Shown: positions 1 through 7,084, counted from the first letter of the stretch. The stretch: 26,757 nt of DNA from Bog-756 sp050014755 (GCA_050014755.1 JBEKCS010000049.1:1-26757), one strand, 5' to 3'. Numbers and translations are program-made. The notes: a model not told the origin generated them from the letters alone.

Positions 1-67
1 GGACCATCCGGACAGCCCGCTCCTTCAGCTCAGACGGGTACCGCTTCGTCGGTGGGTTCTTGCTCAT
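1..67 (-). CDS. IS3-family transposase OrfA, N-terminal part only
   Basis: ATG at 67-65 opens a frame of 22 residues that runs off the left edge. It begins MSKNPPTKRYPSELKERAV, the usual start of IS3 OrfA helix-turn-helix proteins, in which a (R/K)YPxELKERAVR segment precedes the HTH that binds the element ends. A purine-rich GAGGATGGAGC stretch just before the ATG can serve as the ribosome-binding site. The catalytic DDE part would be encoded in OrfB, beyond the window. The frame lies in the opposite register to the truncated repeat protein that runs through the same bases. Confidence 0.75.
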   Translation of the reverse strand, partial: MSKNPPTKRYPSELKERAVRMV

Positions 68-120
68 GCTCCATCCTCGTTTCCAAGGTTAGGAGCACAC
101 GCGGATCCCAGGCCGGTTCA
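1..120 (-). mobile_element. End of an IS3-family insertion sequence (partial)
   Basis: Read on the minus strand, the segment begins at position 120 with TGAACCGGCCTGGGATC, which has the TGAACCG-type terminal inverted repeat of IS3-family elements. About 50 bp further in, a transposase OrfA starts with MSKNPPTKRYPSELKERAV. The rest of the element lies outside the window, so the other end and the target duplication cannot be seen. The boundary at 120 falls inside the reading frame of the repeat protein at 121-833, so the insertion truncated that gene. Family assignment rests on the terminus and the OrfA N-terminus together. Confidence 0.78.
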
Positions 121-833
121 CCCTGCACATTGCATGTGATACCCACAATCGCCGACGGCAGCGACTGACCCCCTTCTGATCCATAGAACGCGGCGTCCCC
201 AAATGCGTAGACCCCGCCATCTGAACCGACGAGCCAGTAGCCCTTGTCATCCGGCGTCGCAGCAATTCCCACTATCGGCGCGTTCAGAGTTTGTCCGCCC
301 TCGGAACCGTAGAATCCAGCGCCGCCGAAGGCGAAGATTCCTCCATCTGCACCGACAAGCCAGTAACCCGCACCATTGGCGGACGACGCCATTCCCACGA
401 TCGGTGCATTCAGAGTTTGCCCACCCATCGATCCGTAGAAGGTGGCACCGCCGAAGGAGAAGACCCCTCCGTCAGACCCAACGAGCCAATAGCCAGTCTC
501 TCCGAAGGAGTCGGCCATTCCGACCACAGGGGCATTGAGACTCTGTCCGGCCATGGATCCGTAGTAGTAGTTGGTGCCGAATTGATACGTTCCGCCATCC
601 GAACCGACGAAGTTGTATCCCTGCCCGTAGTTGTACGAAGTCAATTGAGCATGGAACGGCATTGGTGCCACTACGCCCCGAGGGCTCGCATTCCCAATCA
701 AGAGGATTCCAGCCAGAAGAACTCCCGCGAGCACCAGTGAAGTGAGACGACTCAGGTTCGACGGCGGCTTTGGCTTGGTGGGTCTCAAGCGACGTCTCCA
801 TTCTCGATAATGAATCCACTCGCATCGTTCCAA
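30..833 (-). CDS. Membrane-anchored or secreted GYWLVGSDGG-repeat protein, truncated by the IS
   Basis: The predicted product has a basic N-terminus, one hydrophobic segment (residues about 31-48, signal peptide or anchor) and four tandem 42-residue repeats starting near residues 72, 114, 156 and 198. Each has the pattern GYWLVGSDGGVFxFGxAxFYGS, GGQxLNAPIVGMA. Such repeats are frequent in extracellular proteins of Acidimicrobiia and look like beta-propeller or beta-solenoid modules; their function is unknown. The start is TTG at 833 with AGAGG about 9 nt upstream; no in-frame ATG is available. Only 121-833 is native. After residue about 237 (NVQGE) the frame reads into the IS3 end, and the last 30 or so residues are IS-derived, so the product lacks its true C-terminus and may be non-functional. 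Confidence 0.72.
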   Translation of the reverse strand: MERCEWIHYREWRRRLRPTKPKPPSNLSRLTSLVLAGVLLAGILLIGNASPRGVVAPMPFHAQLTSYNYGQGYNFVGSDGGTYQFGTNYYYGSMAGQSLNAPVVGMADSFGETGYWLVGSDGGVFSFGGATFYGSMGGQTLNAPIVGMASSANGAGYWLVGADGGIFAFGGAGFYGSEGGQTLNAPIVGIAATPDDKGYWLVGSDGGVYAFGDAAFYGSEGGQSLPSAIVGITCNVQGEPAWDPRVLLTLETRMEHEQEPTDEAVPV

Positions 834-1531
834 CGTGAATGGCCTCTGTCATCAGGACGCTGGTCAGCCGATTTTCTGATAGTTGAGAACACTGTTGTAA
901 CGCGGTCTCTCGATGCCAGCAAGGAACATGTCGTCTGAATGAGCCCGATCTACGAGGGCCAGTTCCGATGATCCAGCGCCGTTACTGAAGATGTGCCTGT
1001 CAACACATATTGCATATTTTGTTCCCGCGCTCGCGTCCGATTTCTTTGCCAACGACTCACGTCTTGCATCGAGGCGACAACGAATGTTCACCCACCGTGG
1101 CGATGAGCCACGCGTCCTGCAGGCCACCAAGTTCGACCCATGTCAGTGATTCCTCCCACCATGCCTGGGAGACACGCGCTCGGCCATCCGAGATCGGCCA
1201 CCGTCTCGGTTCCCCATCGAATCGGTTTCGGATCTGGGCTCCAATACGGCTGGCGTGACTACAACGTGACTACAACTCCCGGCGAAAGCACGCGAGGAAC
1301 GGCGAAGGGTTAGAACAACAGTCCAGGTCACGGCCACTTTCGGTCAACCGTGATGAACGCTGAAAAGCACCAGCTTTGACTTTTAATCCCAAGGTGGCGA
1401 GATCGAGACTCGCACGGCCCACCAGGTACTCCCAGCCCTAATGGCGTGTGCCTTGGGTTTCCAGGAAACGACCCGTCCGTCTTCCTGCTCCCTGCCACAC
1501 CAACGGGGGATCCCCAGAGGCTCCGGAGAAC
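834..1531. other. Intergenic accessory stretch, no convincing gene
   Basis: About 700 bp with no frame showing family features. Short frames exist on both strands (for example 864-1130 minus, 88 codons), but their compositions are serine/arginine-rich and unlike real proteins. Base composition is visibly less GC-rich than the core genes to the right. Contents that can be named: an 11-bp tandem duplication CGTGACTACAA at 1254-1275, and the first copy of the tRNA-Lys-like 41-bp repeat at 1386-1426. The stretch probably represents decayed mobile-element DNA. Confidence 0.5.
1386..1426 (+). repeat. 41-bp direct repeat, copy A; tRNA-Lys 3'-half-like (candidate att site)
   Basis: The 41 bases are identical to 3414-3454. 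Just upstream this copy continues with GACTTTTAATCCC, the anticodon loop (CTTTTAA) and 3' stem of a lysine tRNA. The repeat itself can form a T-arm (GCGAG, loop ATCGAGA, CTCGC), then an acceptor strand ACGGCCC, discriminator A and CCA ending at 1424. The D-arm and 5' acceptor half are not recognisable, so this is a tRNA fragment. A tRNA 3' end repeated on both sides of a gene cassette is the classic footprint of integrase-mediated insertion. Confidence 0.72.
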
Positions 1532-2812
1532 TCAGGCCGGTTCAATGAGACGCATGCACCGAGTCGCCCGTTCGGCGACAAGGTCCACGAGCCTGCCCGG
1601 CATTGGGCGCTTCAGGGCGACGATGTCTGGCTGGATGGCGGCGTCGGCGAAGGCGTCCGGAGCACGTGCCCCCAGTTCGAGGACTCGAGCCAAAAGAAAG
1701 TCGGCATCGAGGCCCAAGTCCCGACTTGCTCCAGGCCACGTGTTGCGAGCTGGAAAGACTCCGTAGTCGCCGCCGATCTTCATGGCCAGGCGAAGCTTCG
1801 TCTCGTGGGTCCCATAGGGCAGCGCCGAGGCAATGTCGTAGAGGGGAGCGAGCCGAACTTGGTTCTGGGCGAGGAGCAGCGAGTAGTTCTTGGCGTGGGC
1901 ATCGGTACCGGCGATCAGCCAGTTCCAGATCATCGCATCGGCGAACCGACGGACAGCTCCGTCGGCGATCCGCGGGGGCATCACTTCGCGCAGCAGCTTT
2001 GCGATGTCAGCCGGGCCGGGTCCACCGTCGTTCTGATACTTGGCCGAGGGCGGTACGCCAAGTGCTTGGCAAAGATCCTCTTGGTGCACTCTACGAATCT
2101 CGGAGCCTCTCTCCTGTCGGTCGTAGCGATCCACGACCACCGCGGATTCATCGCCGAAGTGAGCGACCCTGGTCCGGACGGCCAGGAGGCCGGCGCGCCG
2201 TGCGGCGTCCAGACAGAGGTGCTCATTGAGGTCGTGGTCATCGAGACCGGCGACGGCCGGCTTGAGGATGTGGGTAGTGGGCGTGGATCCGGCAGGCACA
2301 CCCCAGCGCCCATCCTGGAAGAGCAAGGCGGTTTTTGCCTGGGCTCCGGCGAGACTGAACTGGCCCGTGAAGGATGTTCCAAGCCAGGCAGTCGAGTCCT
2401 GCCGCAGTTCCCGGAGCCGTTCTGCGACGTCATCCTCGGTGAGCCAGGTGACGTCGCCAGGTTTTGCCAGGACTCGGTCGACCTGGTCGGGCAGTGCAAA
2501 CTGGACGGCCCCGGCGCAGTCCTCCCCTATCGGAGTTGAGAGGAGCGAGAACGGAGATGATGCCGAGACGTGGAACTCGCGAGCCCACCGGGCCAGAACC
2601 AAGTCGTTGTCGGGCAGGAGGCCCCATAGCCACGGTGTGATGGCTGAATCAGGATGAGATCGGATTTGGGTCGGCATCGACAGGGACAGCGGCGTCGCCC
2701 GGTCGATGTCCCGGTCGTGGTCGGCGTATTCGAATCGGAGCCGCCCTCCCTTGAGGCGGAAAACGGTTCCGACGATGGATCCGTCCATGACGACGAAAAG
2801 AGAGTCCGTCAT
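1532..2812 (-). CDS. hipA: HipA-family serine/threonine kinase toxin
   Basis: 426 residues, a full-length HipA. In E. coli HipA phosphorylates glutamyl-tRNA synthetase, halting translation and giving persistence; the target here is unknown. Visible features: an N-terminal HipA_N domain (about 1-130), the FSLAGAQAKTAL loop with Ser153 at the position of the autophosphorylated serine, the nucleotide-binding THILKP near 180-185, and NEHLCLDAARRAGL. The catalytic-loop motif AGTDAHAKN gives Asp304 and PLYDIASA gives Asp326, matching the catalytic and metal-binding aspartates of the family. All key residues are present, so the toxin looks intact. ATG at 2812 overlaps the hipB stop by 4 nt (ATGA), so the two are translationally coupled and antitoxin is made first. 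The gene sits inside the pair of 41-bp repeats. Confidence 0.93.
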   Translation of the reverse strand: MTDSLFVVMDGSIVGTVFRLKGGRLRFEYADHDRDIDRATPLSLSMPTQIRSHPDSAITPWLWGLLPDNDLVLARWAREFHVSASSPFSLLSTPIGEDCAGAVQFALPDQVDRVLAKPGDVTWLTEDDVAERLRELRQDSTAWLGTSFTGQFSLAGAQAKTALLFQDGRWGVPAGSTPTTHILKPAVAGLDDHDLNEHLCLDAARRAGLLAVRTRVAHFGDESAVVVDRYDRQERGSEIRRVHQEDLCQALGVPPSAKYQNDGGPGPADIAKLLREVMPPRIADGAVRRFADAMIWNWLIAGTDAHAKNYSLLLAQNQVRLAPLYDIASALPYGTHETKLRLAMKIGGDYGVFPARNTWPGASRDLGLDADFLLARVLELGARAPDAFADAAIQPDIVALKRPMPGRLVDLVAERATRCMRLIEPA

Positions 2813-3081
2813 TGGCCCCGGTGCTCTTCCAGGAGGGCATCAAGATCGACTGCTGCTGCGTCCGACGCCGTGTCCCGCACCACCACGTCAAACCCCAAGC
2901 CGAGTGCTTCGAGGAGTCGGATGACGAGGCCGAACTCAACGGTGGCCTTTCCGGCCTCCAATCCGCTGATCCACTCCCGGGAGACCCCTGCTCGGGAGGC
3001 CAGCCCAGCCTGACTCAGACGGAGGTCGTGCCGGCGGCCCCGGACGGTTGCTGCGAAATCTCGCATTGAGTTGATCTTCAT
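2809..3081 (-). CDS. hipB: HipB-like antitoxin, XRE-type HTH repressor
   Basis: 90 residues from ATG at 3081, chosen because AAGGA lies 6 nt upstream; the open frame extends further to 3306 but crosses the promoter. A second ATG at 3066 is possible. Residues about 10-65 form a helix-turn-helix of the Cro/C1 type with LSQAGLASRAGVSREWISGL, the recognition-helix region. HipB proteins bind HipA, neutralise it, and with it repress their own promoter. The C-terminal tail (DLDALLEEHRGQ) is short and acidic, as in other HipB proteins, where it is a site for Lon degradation. It is the first gene of the two-gene operon, and operator-like repeats lie directly upstream. Confidence 0.9.
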   Translation of the reverse strand: MKINSMRDFAATVRGRRHDLRLSQAGLASRAGVSREWISGLEAGKATVEFGLVIRLLEALGLGFDVVVRDTASDAAAVDLDALLEEHRGQ

Positions 3082-3090
3082 CGGGCATCC

Positions 3091-3189
3091 TTGTGTGCGT
3101 ACGTCCACAGGAATATCATGTGATCGTTCGTACGCAACTATAGCATGTTGCCGTTCGTACACAAGCTCGGCTTGTGGATGTACGCTCAC
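3091..3189 (-). promoter_or_regulatory. hipBA promoter with repeated operator-like sites
   Basis: On the minus strand TTGTGT (3164-3159) and TATAGT (3142-3137) are separated by 16 bp, a good sigma-70-type promoter about 55 bp upstream of hipB. A 13-mer CGTTCGTACGCAA (3125-3137) recurs as CGTTCGTACACAA (3152-3164), 27 bp apart; the first touches the -10 box and the second covers the -35 box. An inverted relative, TTGTGTGCGTACG, is at 3091-3103, and TGTACGCTCACAA lies near 3180. Spaced half-sites overlapping the promoter are what an autorepressing HipB-HipA complex would need. The operator role is inferred. Confidence 0.6.
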
Positions 3190-3634
3190 AACCGGCCACA
3201 CCCCGGTGGGTCTGAAACAACTCATCGACCCGCGCGTAGATTGGCGGAGGTAGGCGTACCCCGAGGTCAGACCCCCTGAACAGATTGCTACTCCTCTGCT
3301 ACCCAAATCGACGGACCGAAGTCATCCGGCTCGACTCACTGGACTCTCCGTCGGACCTGACCACCACGTTTGCTACTCCATGGACTGAATGGCCGGCTCA
3401 GCTGACACTCGTGATCCCAAGGTGGCGAGATCGAGACTCGCACGGCCCACCAGGAACCTCCAGGCCAGATGTCGTGCGAGCTGGGATGGTCGGGGATGGC
3501 TCGTCCGTCGTGCCGGGCCGGCGGGTCGGGCTCCTCATGGCGCCGGTCGCATCGGCGACGTCCTCCCGAATGCTCCAGGCGTGTCGACCACGCGAGGTTG
3601 CGCGATGGGGATCCCTGCCCCATTCTGAGCAGTC
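3190..3634. other. Intergenic stretch between hipB and rpiA carrying repeat copy B
   Basis: About 450 bp with no frame that looks like a gene; the open frames here are out-of-frame extensions of rpiA shadows. It contains the right-hand 41-bp repeat (3414-3454). Beyond the repeat, about 60 bp shows gapless but imperfect similarity (about two thirds identity by eye) to the sequence following copy A. No promoter for rpiA is obvious. Confidence 0.45.
3414..3454 (+). repeat. 41-bp direct repeat, copy B; tRNA-Lys 3'-half-like (candidate att site)
   Basis: Identical to 1386-1426 over 41 bp, including the unusual A in place of the first T of the T-loop. Upstream of the repeat the anticodon loop reads CTCGTGA and is no longer lysine-like. 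A degraded GGCCGGCTCAGCTG at 3391-3404 recalls a tRNA acceptor and D-arm start, but with the D-arm shortened. Copy B therefore looks like a decayed tRNA whose 3' half matches copy A. The distance between the copies is 2,028 bp, and the enclosed DNA carries only hipBA. Confidence 0.7.
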
Positions 3635-4285
3635 GTGGACGTGGACGTCGAGAAGGAGAAGCGGCTGGCCGGCGAGGCTGCGGCGGCGATGGTCGACAGC
3701 GGCATGCGGGTGGGCCTCGGCACGGGGTCGACAGTCGCCTACTTCCTGGCCGCACTGGCGATGCGGAAGCTGGACCTCCGATGTGTGGCCACGTCGACCC
3801 GCACCGAGCAGGCAGCCCGGCAACTCGGACTGTCGGTGGAGCCCTTCGCCCTGGACCGGCTCGACATCGCCGTCGACGGGGCTGACCAGATCAGCCCCGG
3901 AGGATGGCTGGTCAAGGGGGGAGGAGGGGCCCACACCCGCGAGAAACTGGTTGCCATCGCGGCGGACCGGTTCGTGGTGATCGGCGACTCGACGAAGCCG
4001 GTCGAGGCGCTCCACGCTCCGGTTCCGCTGGAATTACTCGTGTTCGGACTCGAATCGACGCTCGAACGATTGGGTGAGGTTCGCCTTCGTGACTGCCCAC
4101 GCAGCCCCGACGGGGGTGTGATCGCCGATTACATCGGGCCGGTCGGGGACCCGACCCTGCTCGCAGCCAGGCTTGGGTCGACTCCGGGTGTGGTGGAACA
4201 CGGTCTGTTTCCGCCCCGGATGGTCACCACGATCCTGGTGGGGAGAGGCGAGTCGGTCGACAGGATCGACCTGACGACCCGCTGA
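3635..4285 (+). CDS. rpiA: Ribose-5-phosphate isomerase A
   Basis: 216 residues, the normal length of RpiA (219 in E. coli). It interconverts ribose 5-phosphate and ribulose 5-phosphate in the cytoplasmic pentose phosphate pathway. Signature motifs in order: GLGTGSTV near residue 28 (phosphate binding), DGADQ near 81 and KGGGGAHTREK near 94-104, which hold the catalytic Asp, Lys and Glu of the family, then PDGGVIADY and PGVVEHGLF near the C-terminus. The start is GTG at 3635; no strong Shine-Dalgarno is visible, and an internal GTG two codons on is also possible. Repeat copy B lies 180 bp upstream, so this gene marks the border of the accessory zone. The next frame follows its stop directly. 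Confidence 0.93.
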   Translation: MDVDVEKEKRLAGEAAAAMVDSGMRVGLGTGSTVAYFLAALAMRKLDLRCVATSTRTEQAARQLGLSVEPFALDRLDIAVDGADQISPGGWLVKGGGGAHTREKLVAIAADRFVVIGDSTKPVEALHAPVPLELLVFGLESTLERLGEVRLRDCPRSPDGGVIADYIGPVGDPTLLAARLGSTPGVVEHGLFPPRMVTTILVGRGESVDRIDLTTR

Positions 4286-4663
4286 GCTTCTCCCGTCCGT
4301 CGGCCGCGACGTGAGCACCCCGTCGAGCGTCTGTCCGCCCAGAGGGAACAGGCGAATGGCGACGACCGGGTTGGCGCAACTGCGCCCGGCGACAAGTTCG
4401 ACTCGGCCCAACCGCTCACCGGAGAAGGTACCGACGAATCGATCAGACCGGAACTCCACGAACGGCCGGCCGCGATTGACCGCGCCGAGCGACGTCTTCA
4501 GAATGGCAGTTACGGATTCTCGGTTCGCAGTGGTCAACGGATTCCTGACGATCGTCTCGAGTTCGACCCCGCCGCGGAGCTGACCGTCGGAGAACGCCCA
4601 AAAGGAGTCGCACATGGCGAAGACGCTCTACACGGCCCAGGCCCACGTCGTCGGTGGCCGTGA
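4286..4663 (+). pseudogene. Cysteine-free DksA/TraR-like frame without a standard start codon
   Basis: The open frame begins right after the rpiA stop, in the same register, and ends 50 bp inside ohr. Its C-terminal half contains AIDRAERRLQNGSYGFSVRS followed by GQRIPDDRLEFDPAAELTV. This matches the IxxALxRIxxGxYGxCxxCGxxIPxxRLEAxP pattern of the DksA/TraR family, with serines where zinc-binding cysteines would be. Zinc-less relatives are known in Actinobacteria. The N-terminal part (REHPVERLSAQREQA) is charged and helical in character. No ATG, GTG or TTG lies in frame upstream of the conserved part. So the gene is either decayed by loss of its start or a frameshift (a GTG at 4311 is one base out of register), or starts at CTG 4331. 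The region otherwise has no gene. Confidence 0.5.
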
Positions 4664-5072
4664 CCAGGGTCACGGTGTCACCAGCGACGGCGCATTGGAC
4701 GTCCAACTCCGTACCCCCGTCGAGATGGGAGGTGAAGGCGGCGGCACCAACCCCGAGCAGCTGTTCGCCGTGGGCTACGCCGCATGCTTCGAGGGCGCGC
4801 TCGGCGTCGTGGGGCGTCGGGAGCACGTCGAGCTCGGCGCCGTCTCGATCGACTCCGACGTGAGCCTGGTCACCACCGAGAGCCGCGGCTTCACCGTGGC
4901 GGTGGGTCTCGACGTGTCGCTTCCCGGCATCGGTGATCCCGAGCGCGCCGTTTCGATCGTGGCCGCCGCCCACCAGGTCTGCCCCTACTCCAACGCAACC
5001 CGTGGCAACGTCGAGGTGAACCTGACAGCCAACGGGCATCCCGTCCCGAACGGAGAGCCCGAAGCCGGCTGA
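4614..5072 (+). CDS. ohr: Ohr/OsmC-family organic hydroperoxide peroxidase
   Basis: 152 residues, typical for Ohr. The enzyme reduces organic and lipid hydroperoxides with a reactive cysteine pair in the cytoplasm, recycled through dihydrolipoyl or other thiol donors. Cys58 (YAACFEGAL) and Cys123 (HQVCPYSNATRGN) are the peroxidatic and resolving cysteines. Arg16 and Glu48 (NPEQLF) correspond to the conserved Arg and Glu that activate the cysteine. Ohr-type rather than OsmC-type is favoured by the GGGTNPEQLFAVGYAACF motif. A strong AAAAGGAG lies 6 nt before the ATG. A dithiol CPYC protein follows 45 bp downstream on the same strand, suggesting a small redox operon. No MarR/OhrR regulator is adjacent. 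Confidence 0.9.
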   Translation: MAKTLYTAQAHVVGGRDQGHGVTSDGALDVQLRTPVEMGGEGGGTNPEQLFAVGYAACFEGALGVVGRREHVELGAVSIDSDVSLVTTESRGFTVAVGLDVSLPGIGDPERAVSIVAAAHQVCPYSNATRGNVEVNLTANGHPVPNGEPEAG

Positions 5073-5117
5073 CCGATCGCCACCGACGACATCACCACCG
5101 ACGACGAGGAGTCGACA

Positions 5118-5672
5118 ATGAGTGCGGACGATCACCTGGCCGCCCCCTCCGGTCATACCCCTGAGGGAGGAGTCCTCGTCGGAAACGCCGACGCGAGGCG
5201 GGGCATGGTGCTCTTCGAGGATCCACAGTGCCCGTACTGTCGCGAGTTCGAGGAGGTCAACGGACCGCTCATCAGGGCGGAGGTGGCCGCTGGTGAACTG
5301 GCCGTCGAATACCGCATGCGATGCTTCCTGGGGCCGGAGTCGGTGAGGGCCGACAATGCGCTCGCCCTGGCCGCCGAGGTCGGCCGCTTCGAGGAACTGC
5401 GCCGGGCGCTCTTCGCCGATCAGCCGCCGGAGGGGACCGGAGGTTTCACGACCCGGGACCTCGTGCACTTCGGTGCGCAGGCGGGACTGACCGGCCCGGA
5501 CTTCGTTGCCGGCGTCGAGGAGGCCCGGTACGAGCAGTGGGTGCGGAGACGGGAGTCGCGCTACCAGGCCGAGGATCCACAGGGGACACCGGCCGCGTGG
5601 CTCGACGGCAGACCGATCGACTCGAGGGTGCTCTTCGACCGGCAGGAGTTCGAACACCGGCTCCGCATCTGA
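5118..5672 (+). CDS. DsbA-like thioredoxin-fold protein with CPYC motif
   Basis: 184 residues. VLFEDPQCPYCREFEEV places a CPYC active site at Cys38-Cys41. GTPAAWLDGRPI at about 156-167 contains the cis-proline (Pro158) that faces the active site in thioredoxin folds. The helical insert between them is characteristic of the DsbA/FrnE-like family. There is no signal peptide or transmembrane segment in front of the domain, so it is probably cytoplasmic, unlike classical DsbA. GAGGAG lies 7 nt before the ATG. Next to ohr it could act as a thiol-disulfide partner or respond to the same stress; that is inference. It converges with gdhA, leaving only 5 bp between stop codons. Confidence 0.85.
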   Translation: MSADDHLAAPSGHTPEGGVLVGNADARRGMVLFEDPQCPYCREFEEVNGPLIRAEVAAGELAVEYRMRCFLGPESVRADNALALAAEVGRFEELRRALFADQPPEGTGGFTTRDLVHFGAQAGLTGPDFVAGVEEARYEQWVRRRESRYQAEDPQGTPAAWLDGRPIDSRVLFDRQEFEHRLRI

Positions 5673-5677
5673 TCGCC

Positions 5678-7084
5678 TCAGATCGGGCTCTCGTCGAGCA
5701 TGGCGTCCCCGACCTTGACGAAAGCGGCGATGTTGGCGCCGGCCACGTAGTCGCCCGGCCGGTCGTACTCCTCGGCCGTGCGGAGCACGGTCTCGTGGAT
5801 CCGCACCATGATCTCCTGGAGCCGGCGGTCGACCTCCTTGGACGACCACTGGGTCATCTGCATGTCCTGGGCCATCTCGAGTCCGGACACGGCGACACCG
5901 CCGGCGTTCGACGCCTTGCTCGGGGCGTAGAGCACGCCGGCCGCGACCAGGCGGTCCATGCCCTCGGGGACGGTGGGCATGTTGGCGCCTTCGGCCACGA
6001 GGGTGACGCCGGCCTTCACCAGATTGTCGGCGTCCCCGGCGCCGATCTCGTCCTGGGTGGCGCTCGGGAACGCGCAGTCGGCCGGCACGGACCACAGTCC
6101 GTTGTCCAATCCGGCGACCACGGGGTGGAAGGTGGCCCGGGAGAACCGGTCCGCGTACTCGCGGATCCGACCCCGACGTTCGTTCTTGAGACCCTTGACC
6201 CACTCGAGCTTGTCGCGGTCGACGCCGTCAGGGTCGTGGATGAACCCGTCGGAGTCGGAGAGGGTGACGGTGCGGGCCCCGAGGTCCAGCAGCTTCTCGA
6301 CGGTGTACTGGGCCACGTTTCCACTGCCCGAGACGAGGCAGGTCTTTCCGTCGAGGCTGTCCCCCCTGGTGGCCAGCATCGCCCTGGCGAAGTACACCAC
6401 TCCGTAGCCGGTGGCCTCCTGGCGGACGCGTGAGCCACCCCACTTGATCCCCTTTCCGGTGAGGGCCCCGGCGAATCGCTTACCGATGCGCTTGTACTGG
6501 CCGAAGAGGTAGCCGATCTCCCGCTCACCCACCCCGATGTCCCCTGCCGGCACATCGGTGAACTCCCCGATGTAGGGGTAGAGCTCGGTCATGGACGACT
6601 GGCAGAACCGCCGGATCTCCGATTCGCTCCTGCCCTTGGGGTCGAAGTCGGACCCGCCCTTGGCCCCGCCCATGGGCAGGGTGGTCAACGAGTTCTTGAA
6701 CGTCTGTTCGAGGGCCAGGAATTTCAGCACGTCCTGGTTCACCGTCGGATGGAATCGGAGTCCGCCCTTGTAGGGCCCGATCGAGCTGCTCATCTGGACC
6801 CGGTAGCCCCGGTTGACGTGGATCTCCCCCTGGTCGTCCACCCAGGGAACGCCGAAGCTGATGATCCGATCGGGCTCGACCAGGCGCTCGAAGATCTTGT
6901 CGTGGACGTAGCGCGGGTTCCGGACGAGTACCGGTTCGAGTGAGCGGGCCACCTCACGGACGGCCTGCTGGAACTCGAACTCACCCGGGTTCTTCTCCAC
7001 CACCTTGGCCAGGACCTGGCTGATCTGTTCCCGCGCCGACCGTGTCCACGTTCCTGGATGGGCGTCATGGAGTGTCACCCCCAC
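5678..7084 (-). CDS. gdhA: NADP-type glutamate dehydrogenase
   Basis: 468 residues from GTG at 7084, close to the hexameric bacterial enzyme (447 in E. coli). It catalyses reductive amination of 2-oxoglutarate to glutamate in the cytoplasm, linking ammonia assimilation to central carbon. Motifs in order: SSIGPYKGGLRFHPTVN (glutamate site), LPMGGAKGGSDFDPKG with the catalytic lysine, a Rossmann SGSGNVAQYTVEKL, and FPSATQDEIGAGDADNL, then ASNAGGVAVSGLEMAQ. The start was chosen because AGGA precedes GTG 7084 by 6 nt; GTG 7078 is an alternative, and the much longer upstream frame is an artefact of high GC. The gene is monocistronic and divergent from the membrane protein at 7205. Confidence 0.94.
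   Translation of the reverse strand: MGVTLHDAHPGTWTRSAREQISQVLAKVVEKNPGEFEFQQAVREVARSLEPVLVRNPRYVHDKIFERLVEPDRIISFGVPWVDDQGEIHVNRGYRVQMSSSIGPYKGGLRFHPTVNQDVLKFLALEQTFKNSLTTLPMGGAKGGSDFDPKGRSESEIRRFCQSSMTELYPYIGEFTDVPAGDIGVGEREIGYLFGQYKRIGKRFAGALTGKGIKWGGSRVRQEATGYGVVYFARAMLATRGDSLDGKTCLVSGSGNVAQYTVEKLLDLGARTVTLSDSDGFIHDPDGVDRDKLEWVKGLKNERRGRIREYADRFSRATFHPVVAGLDNGLWSVPADCAFPSATQDEIGAGDADNLVKAGVTLVAEGANMPTVPEGMDRLVAAGVLYAPSKASNAGGVAVSGLEMAQDMQMTQWSSKEVDRRLQEIMVRIHETVLRTAEEYDRPGDYVAGANIAAFVKVGDAMLDESPI

Noticed and set aside
864..1130. 88-codon minus-strand frame in the accessory gap
   Set aside because: No family features, no ribosome-binding site, and composition typical of chance frames.
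1254..1275. CGTGACTACAA tandem duplication considered as replication iterons
   Set aside because: Only two copies, no adjacent Rep gene or AT-rich origin.
3391..3452. Functional tRNA ending at repeat copy B
   Set aside because: Acceptor mismatches, shortened D-arm and unpaired anticodon stem; at most a tRNA remnant.
4034..4615. 193-codon minus-strand frame across the rpiA end and the rpiA-ohr gap
   Set aside because: It is antisense to the end of rpiA and to the DksA-like frame, which shows a recognisable family motif; the minus translation has none.
4443..6203. 586-codon frame antisense to or overlapping ohr, the DsbA-like gene and gdhA
   Set aside because: High-GC shadow; translation is Arg/Gly/His-rich low-complexity, while the other frames encode clear enzymes.
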